The position numbers were made by a program, and so were the translations under genes. Shown piece after piece: positions 50,401 to 59,047 of a stretch of 64,000 nt of DNA. Each line of letters opens with the position of its first letter. Within the stretch, counting starts at the first letter, position 1. Location of the stretch: positions 62,001 to 126,000 of the forward strand of contig JAPJBO010000269.1 of the NCBI GenBank assembly GCA_030068145.1, read 5' to 3'. This DNA is from Diplonema papillatum. Taxonomy: Eukaryota; Euglenozoa; Diplonemea; Diplonemida; Diplonemidae. The notes under the pieces are model-generated. The model worked only from the letters and a program-made list of their open reading frames with translations, did not search any database and was not told the DNA's origin.

Positions 50401-51644
50401 TCACACAATACGTGTTCAGACACGCCGAGAACCAATGTGGCCACACATACAGCGATGAGGGCTGCCTCCAAAGATTGCAGCTTGATGTGGCTGCTGTCTG
50501 ACCGCCAAACTGCAGCTAGGGAACTTTTTTCCAAGTTGGCTTCGGGACCTTTGAAGCGCGATGGGGCCAGTTCCGTGTGGTGTTTCAGGTACTCGATCCA
50601 TGACATGGGTCTGGCTTCTTGGTCGTCCACGCCAGGCACGGGGTCCAGGGGTGGTTGGGCAGACTGGGTGGTTGGTTGTGAAAAGGCTGCGATGACGCCT
50701 TCTTCAGCAGCTTCTTTCGTGGGCCACTTTGCCTTCCACACTTGAGACAGCGTTTTGGTGTTGTCGGCAGACCAACCAACATGTGGCACGAGTGTCCGTG
50801 CCGCTGACATGAAGGCGTTCCATGATGGGAAAAACCTCGACGTCGGCACAGGCTGCTCTGACGCTTCGTCCCGAACCGATACGATGGCAGGCGGAGGAAA
50901 AGCAACCACCATCCCTTCTTTCGCTGCTTCTTGTGTAGGCCACTTTGCCCTCCACATTGTGGACAGCTGCTTCATGCTCGGAGCAGTCCACACCACATGG
51001 GGCACCACAGTCCGTGCTACTGCCACGAACTCGTCCCATGTCGCAAACAGCTGCGAGGCTGCCGGGTTCGTGTCATCTGGGAAGGCAACAACAAGGCCTT
51101 CTACAACAGCCTCCTTTGTAGGCCACTTTGCCCTCCACATTGTGGACAGCTGCTTCATGCTCGGAGCAGTCCACACCACATGGGGCACCACAGTCCGTGC
51201 TACTGCCACGAACTCGTCCCATGTCGCAAACAGCTGCGAGGCTGCCGGGTTCGTGTCATCTGGGAAGGCAACAACAAGGCCTTCTACAACAGCCTCCTTT
51301 GTAGGCCACTTTGCCCTCCACATTGTGGACAGCTGCTTCATGCTCGGAGCAGTCCACACCACATGGGGCACCACAGTCCGTGCTACTGCCACGAACTCGT
51401 CCCATGTCGCAAACAGCTGCGAGGCTGCCGGGTTCGTGTCGAGTGCCACACCTGGGAAGGCAACAACAAGGCCTTCTACAACGGCCTCCTTTGTAGGCCA
51501 CTCTGCCTTCCACACCTTCGCAAGCTTCTTGTTGTTGGCGCCGCACCAGACAACATGTGGTACCGCCTCTTTCGCCGCCAACACGAACGCATCCCACGTT
51601 TCGAACAACTGTGAAGCTGGCATAGGTTGACCTTGACCCGACAT
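47409..51644 (-). CDS. hAT-like transposase with N-terminal repeats and SAP motif
   Basis: An intact single-exon frame of 1411 codons. N-terminal: five ~60-85-residue modules with FxxWDxFVxxARTxVPHVxW and WKAKWPTKEAxxEG. Modules 2-4 are nearly identical. Then a SAP-like motif (about 440-470: MNVAGLRQLCRERGQATGGN) of the DNA-binding kind. The C-terminal half has the hAT RNase-H-like pattern: VAVLDGTTLRAI (first Asp, about 890), ITGVSSDRGSNICGEG (second Asp, about 961), an AHRLETLI-type His/Arg motif and IERLFSALLDRAGIKRTSLN (Glu, about 1274, with dimerisation region). The tail is acidic. It is probably a transposase, active or domesticated. Target duplications and TIRs around it could not be identified. 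Confidence 0.8.
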   Translation of the reverse strand: MSGQGQPMPASQLFETWDAFVLAAKEAVPHVVWCGANNKKLAKVWKAEWPTKEAVVEGLVVAFPGVALDTNPAASQLFATWDEFVAVARTVVPHVVWTAPSMKQLSTMWRAKWPTKEAVVEGLVVAFPDDTNPAASQLFATWDEFVAVARTVVPHVVWTAPSMKQLSTMWRAKWPTKEAVVEGLVVAFPDDTNPAASQLFATWDEFVAVARTVVPHVVWTAPSMKQLSTMWRAKWPTQEAAKEGMVVAFPPPAIVSVRDEASEQPVPTSRFFPSWNAFMSAARTLVPHVGWSADNTKTLSQVWKAKWPTKEAAEEGVIAAFSQPTTQSAQPPLDPVPGVDDQEARPMSWIEYLKHHTELAPSRFKGPEANLEKSSLAAVWRSDSSHIKLQSLEAALIAVCVATLVLGVSEHVLCEVLRDDIAEDDIGKEEETEADTEALPGYEKMNVAGLRQLCRERGQATGGNKKILIERAVQTQEEQEEPEPQPMSGLLVDHMWPFLLAMKNAFLQKLGWLTLSDRSKRTDAQQQHECAYVALYVSTRLSLNAAASVGAPSRETLKLFFGSYSRTAFSMTKKRHATIKLAFLKDWALPKLTTFEVQHFCVKYNEKRRAVHGKLLYVSFYRGGSVPIRRSACAFGDVMVCYVSESTNQIGHFFAIALLQGHQQQAAPVVKLVLNFADLFGRKGFVTANDEFLQDTSNGMVCSVCYEAVNYLKRGPIRLGETVACSIYQQNSWQTGTNGKRPTLVASFARHKGSELHRLSVRIVSRKKVIASSVVLASIVALSAISRTHILTHSAQLRRALEADGQISIPADLQAAMFNLHVPLFVQTIYGSSHLKAERQILADEVREIPLPKKYRRRQHLASMLPIWCRIVRVGLTEALENAIAIVAVLDGTTLRAIKDGDIYALTLRYFNKATLAVEESFIGLTEFLADEETNGKTLHRKLEEKLADVGVSMARITGVSSDRGSNICGEGIGFVGQIRANDSQHCAVLQDSAHRLETLISKVLTKNDTFVDTGETFDAIEAALRTSPKLWRKVLGYAKKVGAKALRPAAYHKIRWLPKVSRQWERAARMWPIWMGHMTSCPQHWKSADGTREKDALRETRALVVPKLQSKQRRAWFKGNYQVVDLLGQLSRQLQGSDVALFEAETHTRTAMALLGTCNTPLAAAAKKGLAGFVGDMLPKESWVAAVSAVADFEGLKKSKDDRVEAFKMVAAVGPYDAESLTVLVEEWKGFVALLRVGVLPEQGMAVLRGNQSEAVDVIATALTHSRCSSNCIERLFSALLDRAGIKRTSLNVSTLENEALLAQRQDLRVKENMKSFLLLGISLWYAEKKRRPLGATRQPKPQTITTAMLTLRSAPVSTDFWSAILKRKRGDSGETLSGSASGGNDSEKDDEEETCEVEEVDDYSDSFSD

Positions 51645-52148
51645 TGCTTGCTCTTCTTCTAGTTTGTTTTCTCTGATGTGGGATGATTATGCGGTTGATA
51701 TGTGAAGGGGCCAAGACAAAGACGGTCTAAGAATGGCACTCCTGTTGTGGACCACTGCGGGATCCACCGTAGCCAGTTTCTCTAAGGTGAAATGGTGGAA
51801 AAAGTGGGTCAAAACTTTTTTTTCGAGTGCTTTTTTGGGAGGATTTGGGCCAAAAAAAAATTTTTTTTTCTTGGTCGGTGCTGAGGAAACCACCTTAGAG
51901 CGGTCACCACCCTGCTGCACACAGGCCCTGCAGGAGGGGGGGGTGTTTAGGGGGGGGGGGGGGGGTACCCACCCGGGGGGGGGGTACCCACCCACCCCTC
52001 GTTGCCGTCCGGCTGACAACGATGCCGAGTTTAGGGGCCTTAGCATCAGCACTGGGGGGGGGGTTTTGGCATCGTACCATATAAACGCGGACAACAGACC
52101 GGTACGGGCTACAAGGCAACCCCTGCTCAACTTATCATCAGTGCCGTC
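51645..52148. other. Divergent intergenic region with G tracts
   Basis: It separates the hAT-like gene (minus) from the Cys/His-rich gene (plus). It contains long G runs (about 51952-51965, 51975-51986, 52051-52062) and A/T runs (51855-51872). GGGTACCCACCC occurs twice near 51963-51992. It probably holds both promoters; no motif is recognised. Confidence 0.5.
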
Positions 52149-53393
52149 ATGAAGCTGGCGGCCCAGCAAGAGCTCGGCGGCTGCCTGCCCGGATCGATAA
52201 AGGCGGTGACCACGGCACTGTCCTTTATTGGACTGCCCAGCTTGCCGGGCCTGGAACCCAGACCCCGACACCGGATGCCCGCTACAGGAGGAATCGTCCA
52301 GGAACAGTTGAAGGGGAACGGAGCCTACGACAATGGGCCCGTGTACAACGACGAACGACGCGCGAGGGCAGGCCGGTGGCCCGCCCCCCAGAGACCTGCC
52401 GCAAACCCGGACCCCGTCCATTTTCTGGGCGCGGTGGTCGACAAGAGGAACGCGACGAAGTGCGTCGCGCACTACAAGGGGAAGTGTGAGGTCTGCCGCC
52501 GCCTCGGAGACAAACAGGGGCCCACCGTGCAGGCGTGCTGTCGGCACCACCACGCCGCCGACGACGGGCTACCCATCGCGATCTGCGACCGACACCGAAT
52601 GTCCAGGTGCGCGGTCTGCAACACGCCGAAGACGTGCTGTGCCGCAGGGCACCACGGGTGCCGCGAACACAACCGCGGCCCGTGCGAAGGGTGCCGCCAG
52701 CTGCCGACGCTCGCAGAGCGACGACCCGCCGCGTGCTGCGGCAAAGGGCACCACAGTGCCGACGAACCGAAGGCTACGAAGCCCGCCGCACCACCCAACA
52801 CGAACACGCCGGCGCCCGCGGCCACGCCGCGCTCGCCTGCGGCTGAGCAACTGTCCGAGTCGCCCAGGAAGGGGCGGAAGCGTATCCTGCAGGAGACCCC
52901 GCGACCGACCACCCACCGGGGGCCGAAGCGCCCGGCCAAGAAAGCAGCGACGCGGCAACGCACGCGAACGGCGCGGTGCCTCACCAGCTCACCAACCTCC
53001 CCGCCTTCATCACCGTCATCATCACCGTCGCCCAAGACGTCATCAACGGGGAACATCATCCCCATACAAACAACCCTTCCGCGCACGCCAACCGGCGAGC
53101 CCAAAGACGCGCCTCCCAGAAGGAGGCGGAAGCGACCCCTGCAGGAGTCCTCGAAGCTCGCATCCCCGACAGGGAAGCCACGAAGATCGAAGCGATCGCG
53201 GCAGGCCGTGAACAACTCTACGCTCGATCACGAAATGGAATGCCTAACTTCTTTCCCATCGTCGACCCGGAAACAGCCAAACCGGCCCGGAAAGTCCGCA
53301 CCGCGAAAGCGAGCGGGAATTGAACTTGACTTGGAAATGGCTAGTTTGTCCTCATCATCGTTGATTCTCCCGACGGACGACGTCATAAAGTAA
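52149..53393 (+). CDS. Cys/His-rich protein with basic Ser/Pro-rich tail
   Basis: A 414-codon frame. Residues about 103-204 are dense in Cys and His: KCVAHYKGKCEVCRRLG, ACCRHHH, ICDRHRMSRCAVC, CCAAGHHGCREHNRGPCEGC and CCGKGHHS. They form regularly spaced CxxC and CCxxxHH pairs suited to binding several zinc ions. The rest is disordered and basic, with two related blocks (GRKRILQETPRP, RRKRPLQESSKL) that look like nuclear-localisation segments. It starts 504 bp from the divergently transcribed hAT-like gene and may be its accessory protein, a transposon-captured gene or an independent host gene. I do not recognise the family. Confidence 0.6.
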   Translation: MKLAAQQELGGCLPGSIKAVTTALSFIGLPSLPGLEPRPRHRMPATGGIVQEQLKGNGAYDNGPVYNDERRARAGRWPAPQRPAANPDPVHFLGAVVDKRNATKCVAHYKGKCEVCRRLGDKQGPTVQACCRHHHAADDGLPIAICDRHRMSRCAVCNTPKTCCAAGHHGCREHNRGPCEGCRQLPTLAERRPAACCGKGHHSADEPKATKPAAPPNTNTPAPAATPRSPAAEQLSESPRKGRKRILQETPRPTTHRGPKRPAKKAATRQRTRTARCLTSSPTSPPSSPSSSPSPKTSSTGNIIPIQTTLPRTPTGEPKDAPPRRRRKRPLQESSKLASPTGKPRRSKRSRQAVNNSTLDHEMECLTSFPSSTRKQPNRPGKSAPRKRAGIELDLEMASLSSSSLILPTDDVIK

Positions 53394-53399
53394 CGCTAG

Positions 53400-53690
53400 C
53401 CCGTGAACAGTGCTCGCCTGCCTTGATGGCACTTGCACCTTAAAGAACTCAATGCTCAACTTGTAGAACGTGGGGGGCCCAAGACTACACTCCACGAAGG
53501 AATGTACTTGGTGTCGGTCACAAACCGTCCCAGACATGGCTAGCCATAACCCATAACGAAAGCGTGCACTAAATATACAACCCGTAACCACATAGCCCTT
53601 TCTTGCTCTAAGAGAATCCATTCATGAACGGTCACACGGAGACCCTAAAACCCCGGAATTTCAAGCGAACTTTAACTCTGAAAAATCGCA
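53400..53690 (-). repeat. R2, long inverted copy overlapping the TBC gene's last exon
   Basis: On the minus strand it starts AGAGTTAAAGTTCGCTTGAA and continues through ACGGGTTGTATATTTAGTGC, CATTCCTTCGTGGAGTGTAG and CCCCCCACGTTCTA. The last ~15 codons and the stop of the TBC1D23-like frame (53632-53634) are R2 sequence. Confidence 0.75.
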
Positions 53691-54036
53691 CACCGCCAAG
53701 CTTCGACAGGACGTTGCCGCCCTCCTGTGCGTCCTGCTTCTTGCCGGTGCTGTCGGAGGTTGAGGAGCTGGCGGGCGGCGACTTCGGCGTGGCGGACGAC
53801 GCCGGCGCACCGCCTTGCGACGGCGCGGAAGCTTCCGCCGGAGCCTTCTCCGCCGCTGCCGGGACTGCCTTCGGGGCAGCCCCGGACCCGGGGGCGGAGG
53901 AAGAGGGAGCGGAGGTGGAGGAGGAGGAAGAGGGAGGCGCCGAGAACTTTGAGAGCAGCCCACGGCCCCAGTTGCGAACTTTTTCCGCCTTCTCTGCCGC
54001 CTGCCGGCGCAGCTTCTCCGTGTCGACGTCGCGGAT
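53632..54036 (-). CDS. TBC1D23-like exon 4 (disordered tail)
   Basis: It starts after GGGAGCAG in phase 0 with IRDVDTEKLRRQAAEKAEKV, then Ser/Ala/Pro-rich sequence. It ends in R2-derived KVRLKFRGFRVSV and TGA. An alternative donor (GGCG/GTGTGCG, about 53698) would exclude the R2 part. Confidence 0.6.
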   Translation of the reverse strand: MRDVDTEKLRRQAAEKAEKVRNWGRGLLSKFSAPPSSSSSTSAPSSSAPGSGAAPKAVPAAAEKAPAEASAPSQGGAPASSATPKSPPASSSTSDSTGKKQDAQEGGNVLSKLGGVRFFRVKVRLKFRGFRVSV

Positions 54037-57000
54037 CTGCTCCCTGGTGTTGGTTTAGATTGTGTAGTGTATGTAAGTTCGCTTTGTACTACGTGACTTG
54101 GCTTGAGGGGTCAGTACTTACCGAGACCCCAGTTCGTAAAGGCCAAGTACGGGAGGTATGAATTTCGTGCTATAAGTGGATTAGAAGGTTGGTATTTTTT
54201 AAAGTGTCATCACACTCACCTGCCGCAACTTCAAAGATCGTGGGCGGTGCTGGCTATCAGTCAAGGTTTCTGGCTATTAGTCGTGGTATCGCGGATGTGT
54301 CCTCTATCACCGTGTTGTCTGCGGAGAGCTTGGAAGTGCTCATCGTACTCACCCTTTGACAGAGGGGGGTGACAGGCACGACACTTCCACAGGCAGGAAA
54401 GGGCCTTCCAGGCTGCGTGGGGGCTGTCACTCCGATGTTCTTCAAAGAAACGCAGCAAGGTGGCTACAGGGCGTGCGGCTGCAGCGTTATAGTCCGTGCT
54501 CGTTTTGGGTAGTGGCGAGTTGAGCAGGGGTTGCCCTGTAATCCGTACCGGTCCATTGTCCGCACTTTGGCTCGAAGTAGAGAGAGAGAGTTTTTGTGTG
54601 GGCACCAGCAGATAGGTCCTTCTTTCGAGATTTTGCAGTTAGCGGATCCACGGTAACACATTAGAAGAAATACTCGACGTAGCTGCTTTGACTCCGAATG
54701 GAAGGAGAGGAAATAGAGGTAGAGGGGCAAATACAATACAAACACAATCTTGACTTGTTCTTCATGTAAAAACCCAAACCTTACAGACGACACGACAGAC
54801 GCGCCTTCCGCCTGCGGGTCTTCTTCTTGAGAGTCCGTCTCGCGGACGTATTCTATCAGGTCGGCCCGAATGAACGCAATGACACCTCGGAAGCCCTGCG
54901 AGGCGATACCGATGTGGTCGAATCCGCACGACACGAAGCGCAGCGCGATCACCTGCAGCAGATTCGTCTCCGCCAGGATCCCTCGCCCGGTCCCAAGCAA
55001 GCAGAAGTGAGAGCCGCGGGCGCCTGTGATTTGTGCACATCAGCTAACTCTCAGGTACTCTTATTACCAACAATGCATTTCTGATGTGACAGCTAACTCT
55101 CAGTACTCTTAGTACCGACAATGCATTTCTGATGGGACAGCTAACTCTCAGTGCTCTTGGTACCAACAATGCATTTTCTGATGTGACAGCTAGCTCTCAG
55201 TACTCTTAGTGATGTGACAGCACTCTCAGTACTCTTAGTACAATGCCTTTCTGATGTGACAGCTAACTCTCAGTACTCTTAGTACCAACAATGCTTTTCT
55301 GATGTGACAGCTAACGTGTGTTGTTTTTTCACTGGTGACTGTTGATCTGTTGTGTTTGTAGCGTTATTTGTGTATTAGAAGGTTTGTGCGTCTTCTCGTG
55401 TAGACCCGCATGACCTCACGTCCGTTCAACACGTGGTTCGGTAGTCACAGCACTTGGGTTCCCTTCGGTTCTTTGTCTTAGTACCAACAATGCATTTCTG
55501 TTGTACAAAAAAAGACAGGCACTTCGTTGCCGGCTGATCGTTTTCCAGCCCGTATTTATACTGTGTCATTTTCAGGCACAGCAACTCTGATCAACCGCCA
55601 AAACACGCTGTCTACGTCTTCTTAGCCTGGCAACCCGCAAGATTGGTAGACTAAAAAGACGGGCGCTTCGGTTTGTTCGTGCGTGCCGGTTGATCGTTTT
55701 TCCACCTGTATTTACCCTGTGGCTACAGGAACTTGATCAATCGCCAAAAAAAAAAAAACGCACCCCCTTTGTCTTTTTAGCCTGCACAGCACATGAAGGG
55801 CAACCCGCAACATTTGCTTGTTTGTATGTGCCGGGGGCGGATTAGTCTGCTGGCGAGTGAATATGATCGTCAGGCCAATCTTCGCCAAACACGCTGCCAG
55901 CGTTCTCTTTCGTGTTTACAATCAAGGTGTAATTCCCTTATATCCCAACACTTGAATTTTTGTTCCCTTAAATCCCAATGCCTTGGGCTTGTTACTAAGC
56001 GGGTGCTTGTACAAAAAAAGAACCCCTGACACACACCTTCAAAGCGCTGCAACATTTCGGTCATCTTCTCCGGGTCGTAGCCGACGTTCGGCCCGACGTG
56101 CACAGCCGTGGGCAGTCGGGCGAAGTTGAACGACTTCGACGCTCTGCAGTCGAGGACCAGGAATTTGAGGTGCGTGACTCTGTGGCCGGGGTCAGGGTGC
56201 TTTTTGAAGGCTTCGACCAGCTCTTCGGAATCTACCGGCAGAACGACGGACTTGAGTAGCTCCTCGTGGAGCTCTGCGTGCGCAGCGGGTTGGGAAGAGG
56301 AACAAAGGAGCTTCATCATGTTGTGCCTAGCCGACGGCGGCGTCTCGTCCTTCAGCTTCGACGCAGCCTTGCACAGCTCTCGCACGGACGTGACGTCTGT
56401 TCGTGTTGTTTCGCGTTATTTAGAGATGAAGTTCGCTTGAAATTCCGGGGGTTTAGGGTCTCCGTGTGACCGGGTTCTCTTAGAGCAAGACAGGGCTACA
56501 TGGTTACGGGTTGTATATTTGGTGTACACTTTCGTTTTGGGTTATGGCTAGCCACGTTTGTGACCGACACCTAGTACATTCCTTCGAGGAGTGTGTGGGC
56601 CTTTGAAGCGTGGGATGATGCCTCTCGCGCTGCTCCCCTTGAGGTTCCTGGCTCATGCCAAAGCGCCGCCGTCCGGGTTAAGGGGTTGCGGCGTCAGTCG
56701 TGGGCCAGGGCCAGGGAGGCTGTTCGGAGGGGTCACCACCCACCGTTCGCGGGCTTCGTTACTTCCCTGCCCCCGGTTCTCCCTGGCTTTCGTCGTCCCG
56801 GGGGAAACTCTCAGTTTAATGTTCAGGCAGAGCACTGCCTCCCATGCATGGTTGATGCTAGCATCAAGTCTTTCCTCGAGGAAGATGTTGTCTAGGAAAG
56901 AGATGCAAAAGAGAAAGAGGTAAAAAGGGGAGTGTACGGCTCCCAAAGTGGGGTATGAAACCTTGAGGGACTAGCCCCCGGAGGGTTCCACGGTCATCCC

Positions 57001-59011
57001 CCCCCACGCGGGGAATGGATTGTTGCTGTGCCGCGGGGGGCATTCCTTCGAGGAGTGTAGTCTTGAGCCCCCCACGTTCTATTTGTGGATCGGAAGGTCG
57101 GTATTTCAAAGTCTCCGGTTGACCGCAGAGGCTTGAGTAGGGAGGAATGGTTGAAGGAGTTGAAACCAATGAGAATGCAGCTCGTCTCGGGTGGTGTGTG
57201 TTATGTGAGCCGGTCCATCCCCTCTTGATAGACCGTGATAGTTTGGGGTAGTTTGGGTTAGAACGCAAAGAATCTGTGGCGATAATCTGCATTAGCCACT
57301 GGATGACCACCTCTTCGATCGTACCGTGTCGTGCTTCTGGCGTTTGCACTCATTCGAATCGTCGTCCTCGCGCGGTCGCTTTGCGACCCTTCCCATCCTT
57401 GCCGGTTTGCATGCTTCTGCGGCCTTTGCCTTCGCTTTTACAGGTGGCGCTGGGCACTTCTTCTTCCGTTGGGGGGTCGTCGTCTCTCGTCGTCGCTTTA
57501 CCGGCGCTGATGCCTTCCTTGCTGGTGACGGCGTAATTGGCGGGGCCGGCGCCCGCCGGTCCGCGTTCCGGGGTGGAGTTTGCTGTTCTTTCTTTGGGTT
57601 AGTTTGGGTTAGAATGCAAAGAATCTGTAGGGATGGGCCTGATAGACCGTGGTGGACCGTGATTCGCTGTGATAAACAGCGGCAGGCACTTCGGTGCAGT
57701 TTCAAGAGATAGGGACGGACCGGCTCAGTGCGCCAAAGATCTTGTGAGGTTGGTCTGGCTTGTATTAGCTACTGGGAAATACAAGCGGGATCACGAAGAC
57801 ACCTGGATATACACGTCGTGCCATTGCGCCGAAGATCTTGTGTGCGGTATAAACTCCCTTTTTAGAGTTAAAGTTCGCTTGAAATTCCGGGGGTTTAGGG
57901 TCTCCGTGTGACCGTTCATGAATGGGTTCTCTTGGAGCAAGAAAGGGCTGTATGGTTACGGGTTGTATATTTGGTGCACGCTTTCGTTTTTCGTAGCTTT
58001 GGTCGAAAATTGGTGTGGATAAAGATGTAGCTTCGTAGGGCCACCAGATACAATTCTGAGCGATTGAAAAGGAATTTGAGCTGTATGCCGTGTCTTCGTT
58101 GCCATCCTGGACAACGCTACTTGAAACTGGGAAACGGTACTGCGCCGCCTACACTTGAAACTAGAGTTCCCCCCCCCCCGCCCCCCCCCCGAGCTATTCT
58201 GCTCAACCTTGAAAAATCTGAGTAAGAAAAACTGGTGCGTACCCGATGCCGGGGATAGTTCGGCGAGCTGAGCGTTGAGGGCGTCCTCGCCGGTGATTTG
58301 CAGGAAGGCGTCGCGCTTGCTGGTCAGGAGGGCCAATGACAGGTACGTCGGCAGCAGAGCGTCCTTGCTGGCGAAGATCGCGTCCCAAAGGGCGTGCACC
58401 GACGAGCTGCCGTACACGTTGACGAACAGACTGCTCAGCCAGGAGGCGAACAGCAACCCGACGTCAACCTTGTTCCGGTCCAAGTGGCTGCACAGCGCGG
58501 CGTCGTGGTACTGGAGGACCAGGCGAGCGAGTAGGTTGAAGGTGTCGACATCATTTGCGTCGGATCCTTCAGCCTCTCCCAGGCGTGAGGCATGTGGCGC
58601 GCTGATGAACGGCGTGTACTTCTGCGTGATCGCCTTGAGCAGCTGGTTGCAGGTCGAGGGCGTCACCCCTTCCACGGTGAGCAGAGGAGCCACGACGTCT
58701 GTCATCTCGGTCCTATACGGAACCCTCTGGGTGTCGCAGTAGTCGACCAGAACACGCTCCACGTCAGCTTGGGAGAGCTTCGCTTCGTTCGTCTGGCACA
58801 GGAGCTCCAGGTCCATGGACAGACTGCCGCGTTCGACGGAAGGACCCTCCCGCAGCCTCACCTCCTCCCCCGACACGCCCAGGCAGGCGCCCCACAGCAG
58901 CAGCCTCTCCGACTCCACGCACCCGCGCTCCAGCACCAGCTTCCGCACTTCGTCGTCATCCTCCTTCCCCAGCGCAGCCGCAAGCTCGCTGCTGCTGCTG
59001 CTGCTGCTCAT
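53632..59011 (-). CDS. TBC1D23-like protein (TBC domain + rhodanese domain), four exons
   Basis: Exons 58243-59011, 56037-56396, 54785-55023 and 53632-54036 join in phase (769, 360, 239 and 405 nt) to about 590 codons. Exon 1 carries a TBC domain: LLLWGACLGV, VLVDYCDTQRVPY, LVLQYHDAALCSHLDRNKVD, WLSSLFVNVYG and ALWDAIFASKDALLPTYL. The usual catalytic IxxDxxR and YxQ fingers are not seen. Exons 2-3 form a rhodanese fold: FLVLDCRASKSFNFARLPTA, HFCLLGTGRG (C-X5-R spacing), FDHIGIASQGFRG. TBC followed by rhodanese is the hallmark of TBC1D23, a Golgi/TGN tether for endosome-derived vesicles that lacks GAP activity. Exon 4 is disordered (GRGLLSKFSAPP...). The family's C-terminal PH-like domain is not seen; either more exons lie further on or R2 truncated the gene. 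The start at 59011 (a Ser run) is chosen over an upstream ATG at 59080 that lies in repeat sequence. Confidence 0.8.
54665..54770 (+). repeat. R1 5' part in intron 3
   Basis: It carries GACGTAGCTGCTTTGACTCC through ACAATACAAACACAATCT, and is cut off before exon 3. Confidence 0.75.
54785..55023 (-). CDS. TBC1D23-like exon 3 (rhodanese C-terminus)
   Basis: It starts after CAAATCACAG and ends at TCGTCT/GTAAGG on a codon boundary. It encodes GSHFCLLGTGRGILAE through IASQGFRGVIAFIRADLIEY. Confidence 0.8.
55036..55320 (+). repeat. ~48-bp tandem repeat derived from the R3 end, intron 2
   Basis: About six units of GATGTGACAGCTAACTCTCA, GTACTCTTAGTACCAACAAT and GCATTTCT, one shortened. The CCAACAATGCAT portion is the R3 3' end. 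Confidence 0.85.
55325..55490 (+). repeat. R1, 3' half with an R2-like insertion
   Basis: R1 blocks GTTGTTTTTTCACT and GTAGACCCGCATGACC are separated by AGCGTTATTTGTGTATTAGA, a sequence associated with R2 at 7155 and 57080. Confidence 0.65.
55491..56036. other. Intron 2 remainder, diverged direct repeat
   Basis: AAAAGACGGGCGCTTCGGTT (55657) and AAAAAGACAGGCACTTCGTT (55507) introduce two ~150-bp diverged units, each with TGCCGG(C/T)TGATCGTTTTTCC and GATCAA(C/T)CGCCAAAA. No coding signal. Confidence 0.5.
56037..56396 (-). CDS. TBC1D23-like exon 2 (linker and rhodanese N-terminus)
   Basis: It starts after ACACGAACAG and ends at TTTGAAG/GTGTGT with one extra base. It encodes VRELCKAASKLKDETPPSAR and the first rhodanese strands and helix. 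Confidence 0.8.
56420..56600 (+). repeat. R2 copy in intron 1
   Basis: It starts GAAGTTCGCTTGAAATTCCG, keeps VRLKFRGFRVSV before TGA, and continues to TAGTACATTCCTTCGAGGAG. It is antisense to the TBC gene. Confidence 0.8.
57030..57135 (+). repeat. R2 3' part in intron 1
   Basis: CATTCCTTCGAGGAGTGTAG, CCCCCCACGTTCTA, GAAGGTCGGTATTTCAAAGT and CTCCGGTTGACCGCAGAGGC. The last block also occurs at 7165-7215. Confidence 0.75.
57250..57620 (-). repeat. R5, least damaged copy, in intron 1
   Basis: The minus frame is continuous: PARKASAPVKRRRETTTPQR, KKKCPAPPVKAKAKAAEACK, RVAKRPREDDDSNECKRQKH and a TVRSKRWSSSG end. It is on the same strand as the TBC gene but inside its first intron. Confidence 0.65.
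57862..57990 (+). repeat. R2 copy in intron 1
   Basis: TTTTTAGAGTTAAAGTTCGC through GGGTTGTATATTTGGTGCAC. It keeps the KVRLKFRGFRVSV frame and TGA, and is antisense to the TBC gene. Confidence 0.8.
58243..59011 (-). CDS. TBC1D23-like exon 1 (TBC domain)
   Basis: It ends at GCATCGG/GTACGC with one extra base, which pairs with the two leading bases of exon 2 to give GAC. Confidence 0.8.
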
Positions 59012-59047
59012 ACTGACCCCCCCCTCTCCTCCCCTTCCTGGTGGGGG

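Noticed and set aside
52472..53215. Minus-strand 247-codon frame opposite the Cys/His-rich gene
   Set aside because: It is a shadow of the GC-rich plus-strand gene, whose Cys/His spacing and basic blocks are far more protein-like.
53624..54161. Plus-strand frames over TBC exon 4
   Set aside because: They are antisense to an exon whose phase matches exons 1-3.
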